Assembly: GCF_004366815.1 (NCBI RefSeq)
Contig: NZ_SORI01000013.1
Span: 23,274 to 87,273 of the forward strand
DNA length: 64,000 nucleotides
Source: Aminivibrio pyruvatiphilus
Lineage (GTDB): Bacteria; Synergistota; Synergistia; Synergistales; Aminobacteriaceae
Direction of reading: 5' to 3'
The translations under genes and the position numbers were made by a program. Of the stretch, positions 8,698 to 16,537 are shown one piece after another (the stretch's first letter is position 1; each line of letters opens with the position of its first letter). Below the pieces are notes generated by a model. That model made no database searches, was not told where the DNA came from, and saw only the letters and a list, made by a program, of their open reading frames with translations.

Positions 8698-8714
8698 TTT
8701 CCATTCAGCGGAAA
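8698..8714. promoter_or_regulatory. operator copy in front of the TIM-barrel gene
   Basis: TTTCCATTCAGCGGAAA keeps 5-bp arms (TTTCC / GGAAA) and lies at the same distance from its promoter as the operator at 136-152. Its right half TCAGCGGA is shared with the site in the iclR promoter (10455-10471). Confidence 0.65.
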
Positions 8715-8795
8715 GTGCGGCAATTGTGCCGGAACAGCCATCCGCTCCGGGGAGGGCGTCCAGCGCCCGGACACCACTTTCGAGGAAGGGGTTTG

Positions 8796-9629
8796 ATGTT
8801 CATGGAGTTTCAGTTTTCCCTTGCGCAGCTCACCGTTCTGAATACGTCTCCCGTGGAGATTGCGTCCATGGCGGCGGACTGCGGATATGATTTCGTGAGC
8901 ATGAGGCAGATTTACATGGGGCTTCCCGGAGAGCCTGATTTCGACCTGGCGAAGAACAGCACCCTCATGAGGGAGACAAAGAAGGTTTTTGCCGACACAG
9001 GCATCAGGCTTCTGGATATCGAACTCGCCAGGGTGTTTGACGGCATGGACGTGAAGAAGTACGAACCCGCCATGGAAACAGCGGCGGAACTCGGGGGAAA
9101 GCACGTCATCAGCAGCATCTGGACGCCTGAGAGGGAGTATTACCTCGAAAAGTTCGCCGAGATCTGCGACCTTGCGAAGCAGTACAACCTGACGGTGGAT
9201 CTCGAATACGTTCCCATCGCCTCGGTGAAGACCCTGGCGGGCACGGTGGATGTCCTCAGGACGGTGAACCGTTCCAACGCCGGGCTCATGGTGGACGTTC
9301 ACCATTTCCACAGGGCCCAGGACGACGTGGCTGAACTGGCGAAGCTTCCGGCGGAATGGTTTCACTTCGGCCACCTCTGCGACGCTCCCGGCGAGATTCC
9401 CGCCGAAAAGGACGAGATGACAAGGATCCTCCGGGAGGAGCGGTCCTACGTGGGCGAAGGAGGAATCGACGTTGCGTCAATCATGAACGCCATGCCCCCC
9501 ATGCCCTATTCCATCGAACTTCCCAACCTGAAGAAAGTGGCGGAGTTAGGCTACAAAGAACATGCCCGCCGCTGCCTCGAGACCGCCAGGGCCTATTGTG
9601 CCGGGCGGGTCACGGGCAGAAAAGCATAA
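8796..9629 (+). CDS. xylose-isomerase-like TIM-barrel protein (sugar isomerase / inosose- or dehydroshikimate-dehydratase type)
   Basis: 277-residue AP-endonuclease-2-type TIM barrel, a family that includes hydroxypyruvate isomerase, inosose dehydratase IolE and 3-dehydroshikimate dehydratase. The usual metal ligands are visible: E137 (DLEYV), D167 and H170/H172 (VDVHHFH), H193 (HFGHLCDAP) and E241 (SIELPN). The start is ATG 8796 (an ATG two codons later is possible) after GAGGAAGGGG; longer in-frame starts would overlap the operator. It forms its own transcription unit under the same type of promoter and operator as aroD, implying a role in the same pathway, possibly a second dehydration of a cyclic intermediate. 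Reaction not determined. Confidence 0.85.
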   Translation: MFMEFQFSLAQLTVLNTSPVEIASMAADCGYDFVSMRQIYMGLPGEPDFDLAKNSTLMRETKKVFADTGIRLLDIELARVFDGMDVKKYEPAMETAAELGGKHVISSIWTPEREYYLEKFAEICDLAKQYNLTVDLEYVPIASVKTLAGTVDVLRTVNRSNAGLMVDVHHFHRAQDDVAELAKLPAEWFHFGHLCDAPGEIPAEKDEMTRILREERSYVGEGGIDVASIMNAMPPMPYSIELPNLKKVAELGYKEHARRCLETARAYCAGRVTGRKA

Positions 9630-9668
9630 AAGAAAAGATCCCCTCCGGACCGGAGGGGATCTTTTCTT
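9630..9668. terminator. bidirectional terminator between the TIM-barrel gene and iclR
   Basis: AAGAAAAGATCCCCTCCGG and its reverse complement face each other, giving a perfect stem of about 19 bp with A and T tracts on both sides. It can end transcription from both the TIM-barrel gene and the convergent regulator, whose stop codon (9667-9669) lies at its edge. Confidence 0.92.
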
Positions 9669-10413
9669 ATCCTATCTGCTGGGAGATCTCCCGGCACATC
9701 CGCTGGATTTCCGGGATGAGAGACAGGGCTGTCTCCTCGGTAAAGCGGGATGCCGGCCCTGCGAGGGAGAAGGAGAAGAGAACCTCCCCCTTCCTGTTGA
9801 ATATGGGCACCGCGATGGAAAGGATGCCTTCCTCCCGCTCGCCCCAACTCATGGCATAGCCGAGGTTCCTGATTTGGGCCAGGTTTTTTCTCAGCTCCTC
9901 CCCGGTGGAGAGAGTAGTGGCCGTAATGGGACGGGCCTTTCCTGCTTCCCTGTCGATGGCTTCCTCGCCCAGAAAGGCCAGGAGTGCTTTCCCTCCCGCA
10001 CCTGCCCAGAGCGGCGCCCGGTCGCCCACCCTCATGACGCACCTCATGGTGAGCAGGCTTTCCACGTGCTCGTAGCAGACCCGTTCCTCTCCCTCGACGC
10101 CGTAGAGGGAGACCGCTTCCTTTGTACCGTCCCGGATGATTTTCATGTACGGGTAGATGATCTGCTGGGGCCTGAAGTTTGCCCTGGCGATGCTCCCGAG
10201 AATGTAGAGCTGACTGCCGAGGGAGTAGGTCCTGTCGTCGTGGCGGGTGAGGAGGTCAAGCCTTTCCAGGGTACCCGCCAGCCGAAGGGTCGTCGTGACG
10301 GGGAGTCCGATCCTTTCCGCGATTTCGCTGAGCGTGAGCTTGTAGTCGTCCCTCGTGAAGGCCTTGAGAATGTGAAAGGCCCGTTCTACGGACCGCACGG
10401 AGTCCTCTTTCAT
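9667..10413 (-). CDS. IclR-family transcriptional regulator
   Basis: 248 residues. N-terminal winged helix-turn-helix (about 6-65: SVERAFHILKAF, LTLSEIAERIGLPVTTTLRLAGTLERLDLL) and a C-terminal IclR effector domain (about 80-245) with the conserved RVGDRAPLWAGAGGKALLAFL block, the SWGEREEGILSIAVPIFN segment and a C-terminal helix. IclR proteins respond to small carbon intermediates and usually control nearby catabolic genes. Matching palindromes lie at aroD, at the TIM-barrel gene and directly behind its own -10 element, so it probably controls both units and itself. ATG 10413 follows GGAAAGGGCGG on the minus strand. Confidence 0.95.
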   Translation of the reverse strand: MKEDSVRSVERAFHILKAFTRDDYKLTLSEIAERIGLPVTTTLRLAGTLERLDLLTRHDDRTYSLGSQLYILGSIARANFRPQQIIYPYMKIIRDGTKEAVSLYGVEGEERVCYEHVESLLTMRCVMRVGDRAPLWAGAGGKALLAFLGEEAIDREAGKARPITATTLSTGEELRKNLAQIRNLGYAMSWGEREEGILSIAVPIFNRKGEVLFSFSLAGPASRFTEETALSLIPEIQRMCREISQQIG

Positions 10414-10454
10414 GGAGAAACCGCCCTTTCCTGCTTCGAGTCGTTGTTCCGCTC

Positions 10455-10471
10455 TTTCCGCTCAGCGGATA
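10455..10471. promoter_or_regulatory. operator in the iclR promoter
   Basis: TTTCCGCTCAGCGGATA (plus strand) has inner arms TCCGC/GCGGA and starts six bases after the -10 of the iclR-type gene, covering its expected start site: a typical autoregulation position. An extra half-site TTCCGCTC lies immediately beside it (10448-10455), giving a direct repeat of TTCCGCTC. Confidence 0.6.
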
Positions 10472-10476
10472 TTTCA

Positions 10477-10505
10477 ATCATAATGGAACAAACCCCAAAG
10501 GGCAA
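10477..10505 (-). promoter_or_regulatory. promoter of the iclR-type regulator
   Basis: On the minus strand TTGCCC (10505-10500), a 17-base spacer and TATGAT (10482-10477). Confidence 0.65.
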
Positions 10506-10528
10506 TCCGTTCTTCCCGGCAAAACAGC

Positions 10529-12268
10529 CTAGGTGTTCAGGGAAAGGAGCAGCCTCACGGTTACCCCGGCAATGAGTGCGGAGGCCACCATGATTCCCAT
10601 GGAGGCCGCCATGCGTTTCCCTCCCAGTTCCCTCCACAGGACGATAAACGTGGCGATGCAGGGGAACGTCATGGAAAGGGTGATGGTGGCCACCACGAGC
10701 TGGGCGGGCGAAAGGCCGAGGGTTGCCAGCATTCCCACGGCCACGTCCTTTCTCAGGATTCCGAGCAGGATGGGGCCGGCAGCTTCAGCAGGGAGGCCGA
10801 GAAGGCCGGAAAACACCGGGGCGAGCAGCCGGGAGAGAAGACCGGTGATTCCCGTCGCATCCATGAGGCTGATCAGCAGAATACCTCCGAGAACCAGGGG
10901 AACGGCCTCAAGGAAGAAGCCGCTGATCCGCATCCAGAGTTTGAGCCCCATGGCCTTCAGTGACGGGATCCTGTAGGGGGGGATTTCCACGATGAGCTCC
11001 GGGCTGAATCCGGGGAGGAGGGAATGGAGAATTCTCCCCAGGAGAAGCCATGAGACAAGGAGGGTGCCGTAGACCATGGCGACCCATTTCATCCCCATGC
11101 TCCCCAGGGCGCCGATGATCATGGCCTGGAGTCCGGCACAGGGAATGGCCACGGAGATCAGTGTTGCCGCGATAAACCGTTCCCGCTGGGAGTCCAGGAC
11201 CCGCGTGGCGAGAATTCCCGGTACGTTGCAGCCGAATCCCAGGAGAGAGGGGACGATGGCGAACCCGTGGAGACCCATCCTGTGGAGGAGAGCGTCGAAG
11301 ATAACCGCCAGCCTCGGCAGGTAGCCGAAATCTTCCAGGAAGCTCAGGACGGCGTAGAAGGAGAGGACATAGGGCAATACCATGACCACGGGAACGTACA
11401 GCCCCGTGGTGAGCATGCCGAAACTCTGCTCGAAGTCAATATGTCCGTCCACCAGCCTTCCGATGATGATGTCGTGAAGGAAGCCCTCCCCTCCGAAGAG
11501 GCCGGAGAGATAATTCACCACCGGAAGCCAGTATCTTTCGAAAAGGGGATCGAGGAGACCGTCGATGAGTCCTTCACCGGCGTACCTGATGGCGGTGAAG
11601 CTCGAGGCGATGACCGCGATGCCGATGACGAGTCCCCAGAAGGAGTTCACGGAGGCATCCTCGAGCTTGTCGAGGAAGGTGTGATGGCGGTGGCGCACTT
11701 TCTGGACCTGTTCCGTAACCGCCCCGATGGCCGCCCATCGTTCCTCTTTCGTAGAAGGAACCTCCCGTCCCGGAGAGGCTTCGTGCAGGCGGTCGAGAAG
11801 GCGGCTGACCCCTTCTCCGGAGACGGCCACGGTGGAGACCACCGGAACCCCCAGAAGATCCTCCAGCAGGAAGGGGTCGATGTCGATCCCCTTGTGCCGG
11901 GCTTCGTCCACCATGTTGAGGGCGATGATCACGGGAAGCCGGCGCTCCATGACCTGGAAGGCGAGGAAGAGGTTCCGTTCCAGGGCCGTGGCATCCAGAA
12001 CCACCACCACGGCATCGCACTCTTCGGCCACCATCCTTTCGGCCACCTCTTCAGCCTCGTTGGTGGGGGTGAGGGTGTAGGCCCCGGGGACGTCGATGAC
12101 TCTCCATACGTCGTCTCCCCGGCGGAGCCATCCTTCCAGGAAGCCCACCGTGGTTCCCGGGTAGTTCGAGGAAACGGCATGAACACCGGTGATCCTGGTG
12201 AAGAGGGCACTTTTCCCCACGTTGGGGTTGCCCACGAGAAGCAGTTTTTTTCCGGCCGTTTCACTCAT
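10529..12268 (-). CDS. feoB: ferrous iron transporter FeoB
   Basis: 579 residues. N-terminal GTPase with G1 GNPNVGKS (13-20), G3 DVPGAY, G4 NMVD and a G5-like STVAVSG, then a membrane part with Gate motifs, GFGCNVPG with its cysteine, a CAG segment and TFPCIATF. It imports Fe2+ across the inner membrane, a standard anaerobic iron source. At 579 residues it is shorter than many FeoB proteins, with little beyond the second Gate domain. Start ATG 12268 overlaps the end of feoA in ATGAGTGA; a TTG at 12310 is in frame but lies within feoA. Confidence 0.95.
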   Translation of the reverse strand: MSETAGKKLLLVGNPNVGKSALFTRITGVHAVSSNYPGTTVGFLEGWLRRGDDVWRVIDVPGAYTLTPTNEAEEVAERMVAEECDAVVVVLDATALERNLFLAFQVMERRLPVIIALNMVDEARHKGIDIDPFLLEDLLGVPVVSTVAVSGEGVSRLLDRLHEASPGREVPSTKEERWAAIGAVTEQVQKVRHRHHTFLDKLEDASVNSFWGLVIGIAVIASSFTAIRYAGEGLIDGLLDPLFERYWLPVVNYLSGLFGGEGFLHDIIIGRLVDGHIDFEQSFGMLTTGLYVPVVMVLPYVLSFYAVLSFLEDFGYLPRLAVIFDALLHRMGLHGFAIVPSLLGFGCNVPGILATRVLDSQRERFIAATLISVAIPCAGLQAMIIGALGSMGMKWVAMVYGTLLVSWLLLGRILHSLLPGFSPELIVEIPPYRIPSLKAMGLKLWMRISGFFLEAVPLVLGGILLISLMDATGITGLLSRLLAPVFSGLLGLPAEAAGPILLGILRKDVAVGMLATLGLSPAQLVVATITLSMTFPCIATFIVLWRELGGKRMAASMGIMVASALIAGVTVRLLLSLNT

Positions 12269-12518
12269 GGCGCCCGGCAGCTCCGCCGGAAGGAGCGAGG
12301 GGAACGACAAGCACGGAGGAAGAAATCTTCCACCCGATGGCGATCTGCCTGCCGTCGAGCTGGAGGGTCACAGGACCGTGAAAGGGCATTCCGGACACTT
12401 TCTCCACCACCTTGCCGACCCGGAGGCCCAGGGCTTCAAGACGTTCGGCGCAGCCGTCCTTTGCCGGCATCTCCGCTATGCGGCCGAAGGCGCCGTTGGG
12501 AAGATCCCTCAGGGCCAC
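12261..12518 (-). CDS. feoA: FeoA ferrous iron transport accessory protein
   Basis: 85-residue SH3-like protein with the FeoA pattern of ALRDLPNGAFGRIAEMP, a conserved RLEALGLRVGK segment and a C-terminal VPLA strand. It is thought to act on FeoB in the cytoplasm. The start is taken as GTG 12518, seven bases after GGGAGG; a TTG at 12551 overlapping the rlmN stop is possible but would add an untypical proline-rich tail. Overlaps feoB by 8 bases. Confidence 0.9.
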   Translation of the reverse strand: MALRDLPNGAFGRIAEMPAKDGCAERLEALGLRVGKVVEKVSGMPFHGPVTLQLDGRQIAIGWKISSSVLVVPLAPSGGAAGRHE

Positions 12519-12547
12519 TGCGGGACCTCCCGGATGACGGGGAGGGG

Positions 12548-13582
12548 TCAATTCGCCGATTCCCTCCTTCGAAGCTGGCCGCAGGCCGCATTGATATCCG
12601 TTCCCTTTTCCCGGCGGATCTCGTTTTCGATCCCGAGCTGGGTGAGGACGGCAGCGAAGGCCTTGATCCTTTCGGGAGTGGACCGCTGGTACACGTCCTT
12701 CACAGGGTTGTATGGGATGAGGTTCACGTAGACGCCGAGGCCGGACAGGAGGGCCGCCATTTCATAGGCCAGCTCCGTCTCGTCGTTCACCTTCTGGATC
12801 ATGACGTACTCCAGGGTGATTCTTTCCCCTGTCTTCTGCTGGTATGTCCTGAGGGCGTTCACCAGGGGGCCCAGGGGATATTTCCTGTTCACGGGCATGA
12901 TCTTGCTCCGGAGCGCGTCGTTGGGCGCATGGAGAGAGACCGAAAGACGGACCGGCAGGGGAAATTCCGCCAGGTCGAGAATCCCCGGCACGATACCGGA
13001 GGTGGAGATGGTGATATGCCGGGCCCCCAGATTTCTCATCTTCGGCGAATTCAGGATGGAAATGGCCTTGAAGACCGCCCGGGTGTTCAGGAAGGGCTCT
13101 CCCATTCCCATGAAGACCACGTTGCCGATATTGGCCCCGAGGCGTTTTTCCATGGCGAGAAGCTGCCCCGTGATCTCCCCCGCGGTGAGGTCCCGGCGGA
13201 AGCCGGACTGACCGGTGGCGCAGAAGGAGCAGTTCAGCGGGCATCCCACCTGGCTGGAAAGGCAGGCCGTGGTGTGGTTTCCGTGGGTGAGGAGCACCGA
13301 TTCGATCCGCTCCCCGTCGTAGAGCTGCCAGAGGAATTTCCTGGTGCCGTCCTTTGACGTTTCCTCGGTGACGGGTATGGGAGGGAGGATCATCAGGTCG
13401 TACACAAGCTTCTCCCTGAGGTCCTTCGAAAGGTTGGTCATTTCGTGGACGTTGAAGACTTTTTTGTCGTAAATCCACTGGCATAGCTGGTCCGCCCGAT
13501 ACTTCGGGAGGCCCCACCTTTTTGTGCTGACATCGATCCATTCTTCATGGGAAAGATCGAGGGCGTGTACCGGTTCGCTCAT
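12548..13582 (-). CDS. rlmN: dual-specificity 23S rRNA (A2503-C2) / tRNA (A37-C2) methyltransferase RlmN
   Basis: 344-residue radical SAM methylase. The iron-sulfur motif CPLNCSFC lies near residues 113-120, preceded by CLSSQVG, and the methyl-carrying cysteine is in the C-terminal NAACGQLR. Other RlmN signatures are KYRADQLCQWIY, MGMGEPFLN, SVSLHAPND and NLIPYNPV. RBS CAGGAGG stands before ATG 13582. It is the first gene of a short overlapping run with feoA and feoB, a housekeeping gene sharing transcripts with iron uptake; the enzyme itself needs a 4Fe-4S cluster. Confidence 0.97.
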   Translation of the reverse strand: MSEPVHALDLSHEEWIDVSTKRWGLPKYRADQLCQWIYDKKVFNVHEMTNLSKDLREKLVYDLMILPPIPVTEETSKDGTRKFLWQLYDGERIESVLLTHGNHTTACLSSQVGCPLNCSFCATGQSGFRRDLTAGEITGQLLAMEKRLGANIGNVVFMGMGEPFLNTRAVFKAISILNSPKMRNLGARHITISTSGIVPGILDLAEFPLPVRLSVSLHAPNDALRSKIMPVNRKYPLGPLVNALRTYQQKTGERITLEYVMIQKVNDETELAYEMAALLSGLGVYVNLIPYNPVKDVYQRSTPERIKAFAAVLTQLGIENEIRREKGTDINAACGQLRRRESAN

Positions 13583-13634
13583 TGTGTGCCTCCTGGTGGC
13601 ATTTCGGGAAAAATTCCCCTTGAAATAACAATAT

Positions 13635-13664
13635 ATGATGTCATGAAATCCGGGCGTGTGTCAA
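13635..13664 (-). promoter_or_regulatory. possible rlmN-feoAB promoter
   Basis: Minus-strand TTGACA (13664-13659), 18-base spacer and CATCAT (13640-13635). The -35 is perfect, the -10 only fair; a TATATT a few bases further on is an alternative. Confidence 0.35.
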
Positions 13665-13685
13665 TGGTAAAAGAGCGGTGAGCTC

Positions 13686-15797
13686 TCAGGAGATGATTTT
13701 TTCCCCTTCGTGGAAGTCAAGGATAAACCGGGCGAATTCTTCAGCCCAGTACGGGTCGAACTGAATTCCCCCACACCGGCGGAGTTCCGCCGCCGCCGCC
13801 GCGGGAGATCTCGGATCCCTGTACGCCTTGTCTCCGGTCATGGCTTCATAGGCGTCCACCACGGCCATGATCCTGGCCCCTTCCGGAAGGGCGTCTCCGC
13901 CTTCGCCTTCCGGGTATCCCGACCCGTTCCACCAGCGGTGGTGCAGCAGAATATCCTCCCGCAGGTCCGCAATGTCCGGGAAGAGCGAAACGAGGTACGC
14001 TCCTCTTTCGGGGTGACGCTTCACGACCTCGTATTCCTCTTCCGTGAGGGGGCCCGGTTTGTCGAAGATCTCCCTGGGAATCTCGGTAAAGCCAAGATCA
14101 TGGTTCCGGGCCAGCTTCACAAGATACTCCCTTTTTTCGGGAGAGAATTCACTGCGTGACGCGGCAAAAATCTCCATGAGAGCGGCGCATGCGGCCATGT
14201 GCCTGTCCCTGGAATCCTTCCTGACGAGGGCAATCCTCTCGGAGAGGTAATCCAGGACGTCCTTCCTGGAAGAAGACCTGTGGGTCTGCTTGAAGACGTA
14301 CATCCGCTTGTCCGCTTCCTGGACAAGCGTTTCAACCGAAGATTCGTCCCTCGTCCCCGAGGCTATGCCCCAGGCGATGTTGAGAGGGAGGGCTTCGTCG
14401 TTCGCCCGGTACTCCCTGATGTTCGAAGCCAGCTTCTCCGGAAAGCGCCTTCCGGCTTCTCCGTTTTCGTCTTCGGGCAGAAGGGCTGCGAATTCGTCCC
14501 CGCCGATACGGGCGACAATGTCGCTCTTCCTGGCGCTTTTCCGCAGAACCTCCGCCGCGGCCCTGAGGAGGCCGTCCCCCGCCTTGTGCCCCAGGGTGTC
14601 GTTCACCAGTTTGAGCCCGTTCACGTCGCACATCACCACCGTGACGGGGTCGAACCGCCCTGTTCCGAGGCGGGCAAGGGTGTCCTCGAAATAGGACCTG
14701 TTGTAGAGCCCGGTCAGTTCGTCGTGGAAGGATCTGAATTCCAGTTCTTCCGTCTTGTTCTTCAGTGAATTTGCCATGAGATTGTAAGCACGTCCCAGTT
14801 TATTCATCTCGAGGGGGGCTTTCTCGAGCGCCTGGGGATCGAGGGGGGCGTACTTCCCGTCCCCGGTCCGTTCCACCGCGTCGAGAAGAAGGGTGAGCGA
14901 TGAGTTCACCTTCCGGTACAGCGTGCCGGAAATGAGGAGGGAGGCTGCCAGGAGGAGGAGTGATGTTCCTCCGAAATAGGCCAGCCCGGCAAGGTAGGGG
15001 GCAAGAAATTCCCGGAATTCCATGCGGACTGCCAGCGTCAGTCCGTATTCAGGGAGGCCGGCACTTTTCGCGAGCCACCGTTTCCCGTCACTTCCCCGGT
15101 ACAGGGCAAGTTTCCCTTTCGGCACCTTCAGCCTTGAGGCCTCCTCCCGGGATATGCCGTAGTTTTCAAGCAGGGAGTCATCGCCGGAGGGATCGAAAAG
15201 CATGAAACTGCCGGTGCTTCGGAAAGGGGTGGTTATGAGAGCGGAAAGAAGAGTGTCGAGGGAGATCGATCCGAACACCAGACCCTGAAAACCGTCGTCT
15301 CCCGTAAGAGGAACGGAAATGACGACCACCGATCGGCCGGAGCTTCGGCTGGTAATTATTCCCGTGATATGTTCCCGTCCTTCCTTCGCGGCGATAAAGT
15401 AGGGCCTGTCGGCTACGGAAATTCCTGTATTGCCCGGTACTTCCCTGTCGCTGTGAACCAGTGGGTAACCTGCAGTATTCACGTAAACAAGGGATGTGAA
15501 GTTGGCATTCGACCTGGCGAAAGAGGAGAAGTCACTGTGCATCCCGGGAAGATCCCGGGCGCTCACGGATGAGAGACGGGAAATCGAGCGGACGGCGTTT
15601 TTGTGGAAGACGAACCATTTGCGGATGAAATCGGCCTGCATGCCGAGGGCCTGTTCCATGTCCCGGGCCGTATTGAGCCAGGACTCCCGGAAATTGAGTA
15701 TCCCTATGAGGATGGGGAAAAGGACCATGGCGGCAGCCAGAAGTACCGAAAAGAACCCGAGCATTCCCCTGACGCTCCTGAAGTTGACGGAAAGCAT
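13686..15797 (-). CDS. membrane sensor with Cache, HAMP, GGDEF and HD-GYP domains
   Basis: 703 residues in order: TM1 (about 12-34), periplasmic Cache-type sensor (about 35-270, with VYVNTAGYPLVHSD and ISVADRPYF), TM2 (about 275-300), HAMP, diguanylate cyclase domain with intact active site RIGGDEF, and a C-terminal HD-GYP domain. The HD pair (NHDLG), HPERG, HH and GYP are retained, but the usual HDIGK is HDLGF and the usual HHE..DG.GYP is HHRWWNGSGYP. It could make or break cyclic di-GMP in response to an extracytoplasmic ligand. RBS AAGGAGG precedes ATG 15797. A small hairpin AGAGC/GCTCT plus TTTT follows the stop. Monocistronic. Confidence 0.92.
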   Translation of the reverse strand: MLSVNFRSVRGMLGFFSVLLAAAMVLFPILIGILNFRESWLNTARDMEQALGMQADFIRKWFVFHKNAVRSISRLSSVSARDLPGMHSDFSSFARSNANFTSLVYVNTAGYPLVHSDREVPGNTGISVADRPYFIAAKEGREHITGIITSRSSGRSVVVISVPLTGDDGFQGLVFGSISLDTLLSALITTPFRSTGSFMLFDPSGDDSLLENYGISREEASRLKVPKGKLALYRGSDGKRWLAKSAGLPEYGLTLAVRMEFREFLAPYLAGLAYFGGTSLLLLAASLLISGTLYRKVNSSLTLLLDAVERTGDGKYAPLDPQALEKAPLEMNKLGRAYNLMANSLKNKTEELEFRSFHDELTGLYNRSYFEDTLARLGTGRFDPVTVVMCDVNGLKLVNDTLGHKAGDGLLRAAAEVLRKSARKSDIVARIGGDEFAALLPEDENGEAGRRFPEKLASNIREYRANDEALPLNIAWGIASGTRDESSVETLVQEADKRMYVFKQTHRSSSRKDVLDYLSERIALVRKDSRDRHMAACAALMEIFAASRSEFSPEKREYLVKLARNHDLGFTEIPREIFDKPGPLTEEEYEVVKRHPERGAYLVSLFPDIADLREDILLHHRWWNGSGYPEGEGGDALPEGARIMAVVDAYEAMTGDKAYRDPRSPAAAAAELRRCGGIQFDPYWAEEFARFILDFHEGEKIIS

Positions 15798-15967
15798 GGA
15801 AACCTCCTTATTGGCGGTGGAGCTTCTTGTTGAATAGTACCATAGAATACAGCATTTCCGGTTATGCCGATAAGAATGATAAGAAATATAGACATTAAAC
15901 TGTAAAAGGGTACACTCTATTCAGTATCTAAAGATGAATCTATCCGTTGACAGAAGGAGGAATCGAA

Positions 15968-16519
15968 ATGAAAAGAATGATTATTGCACTTACGGCGCTC
16001 CTGGTGCTCGCCGCGGCGGGGGCCGCCTTCGCGGCCGACGTGGTGCTCACTTCCGTGGGGCAGAGCCCCGACGTCATGATGGTGAGGGTGGTTCTCCGGA
16101 AAATGAAAATCGATGCCGACAGCGAGCCTCTGCTCAAGGCCGACGCCCTTGCGGGCCGGAAGGTCCTGGTTGCGGTGGTTGGAGGCAGCTCCAAGGGGCT
16201 CGGTGCCGCCGGAATCAACAAGGACCAGGAGGTGGAGCGGGTGAGCTCCCTTCTGAAAGCGGCAAAAGACCAGGGAGTGAAGGTTCTCGTCATGCATATC
16301 GGCGGGGAAGGCCGCAGAGGCACCCTGTCCGATGCCTTCATCGAGGCGGCGGCGCCCTGGGGAGACAGGATCATCGTCGTGGACGGAGGCAACAGCGACG
16401 GAATCTTCGACAAGCTGACGGAGGGGAAGAACGTGAAAATCCTCACGGCCCCCAACGTGAACGGAACGGACGCTCCTCTCAGGGAAACTCTTTCGGAGTG
16501 GGGAATCTCCGCCAGGTAG
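15968..16519 (+). CDS. secreted 183-residue protein of unknown function (DUF6305-like)
   Basis: Signal peptide MKRMIIALTALLVLAAAGAA with a cleavage-like AFA-A, then a compact alpha/beta domain: VVLTSVGQSPDVMMVRVVL, KVLVAVVGGSSKGLG, VKVLVMHIGGEGRRG, IIVVDGGNSDG, VKILTAPNVNG. The alternating strands and glycine turns look Rossmann-like. I think it matches the DUF6305 family but cannot verify that here. ATG 15968 follows AAGGAGG; the TTG at 15947 would precede it. It sits 18 bases before the TRAP-like permease, where a TRAP operon would normally have its binding protein, so it may be the extracytoplasmic partner. Function unknown. Confidence 0.75.
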   Translation: MKRMIIALTALLVLAAAGAAFAADVVLTSVGQSPDVMMVRVVLRKMKIDADSEPLLKADALAGRKVLVAVVGGSSKGLGAAGINKDQEVERVSSLLKAAKDQGVKVLVMHIGGEGRRGTLSDAFIEAAAPWGDRIIVVDGGNSDGIFDKLTEGKNVKILTAPNVNGTDAPLRETLSEWGISAR

Positions 16520-16537
16520 GCGGACGGTAATCCCGCC

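Noticed and set aside
11267..13357. 696-codon plus-strand frame across feoB and rlmN
   Set aside because: Antisense shadow of three well-supported genes, with no RBS or domain resemblance.
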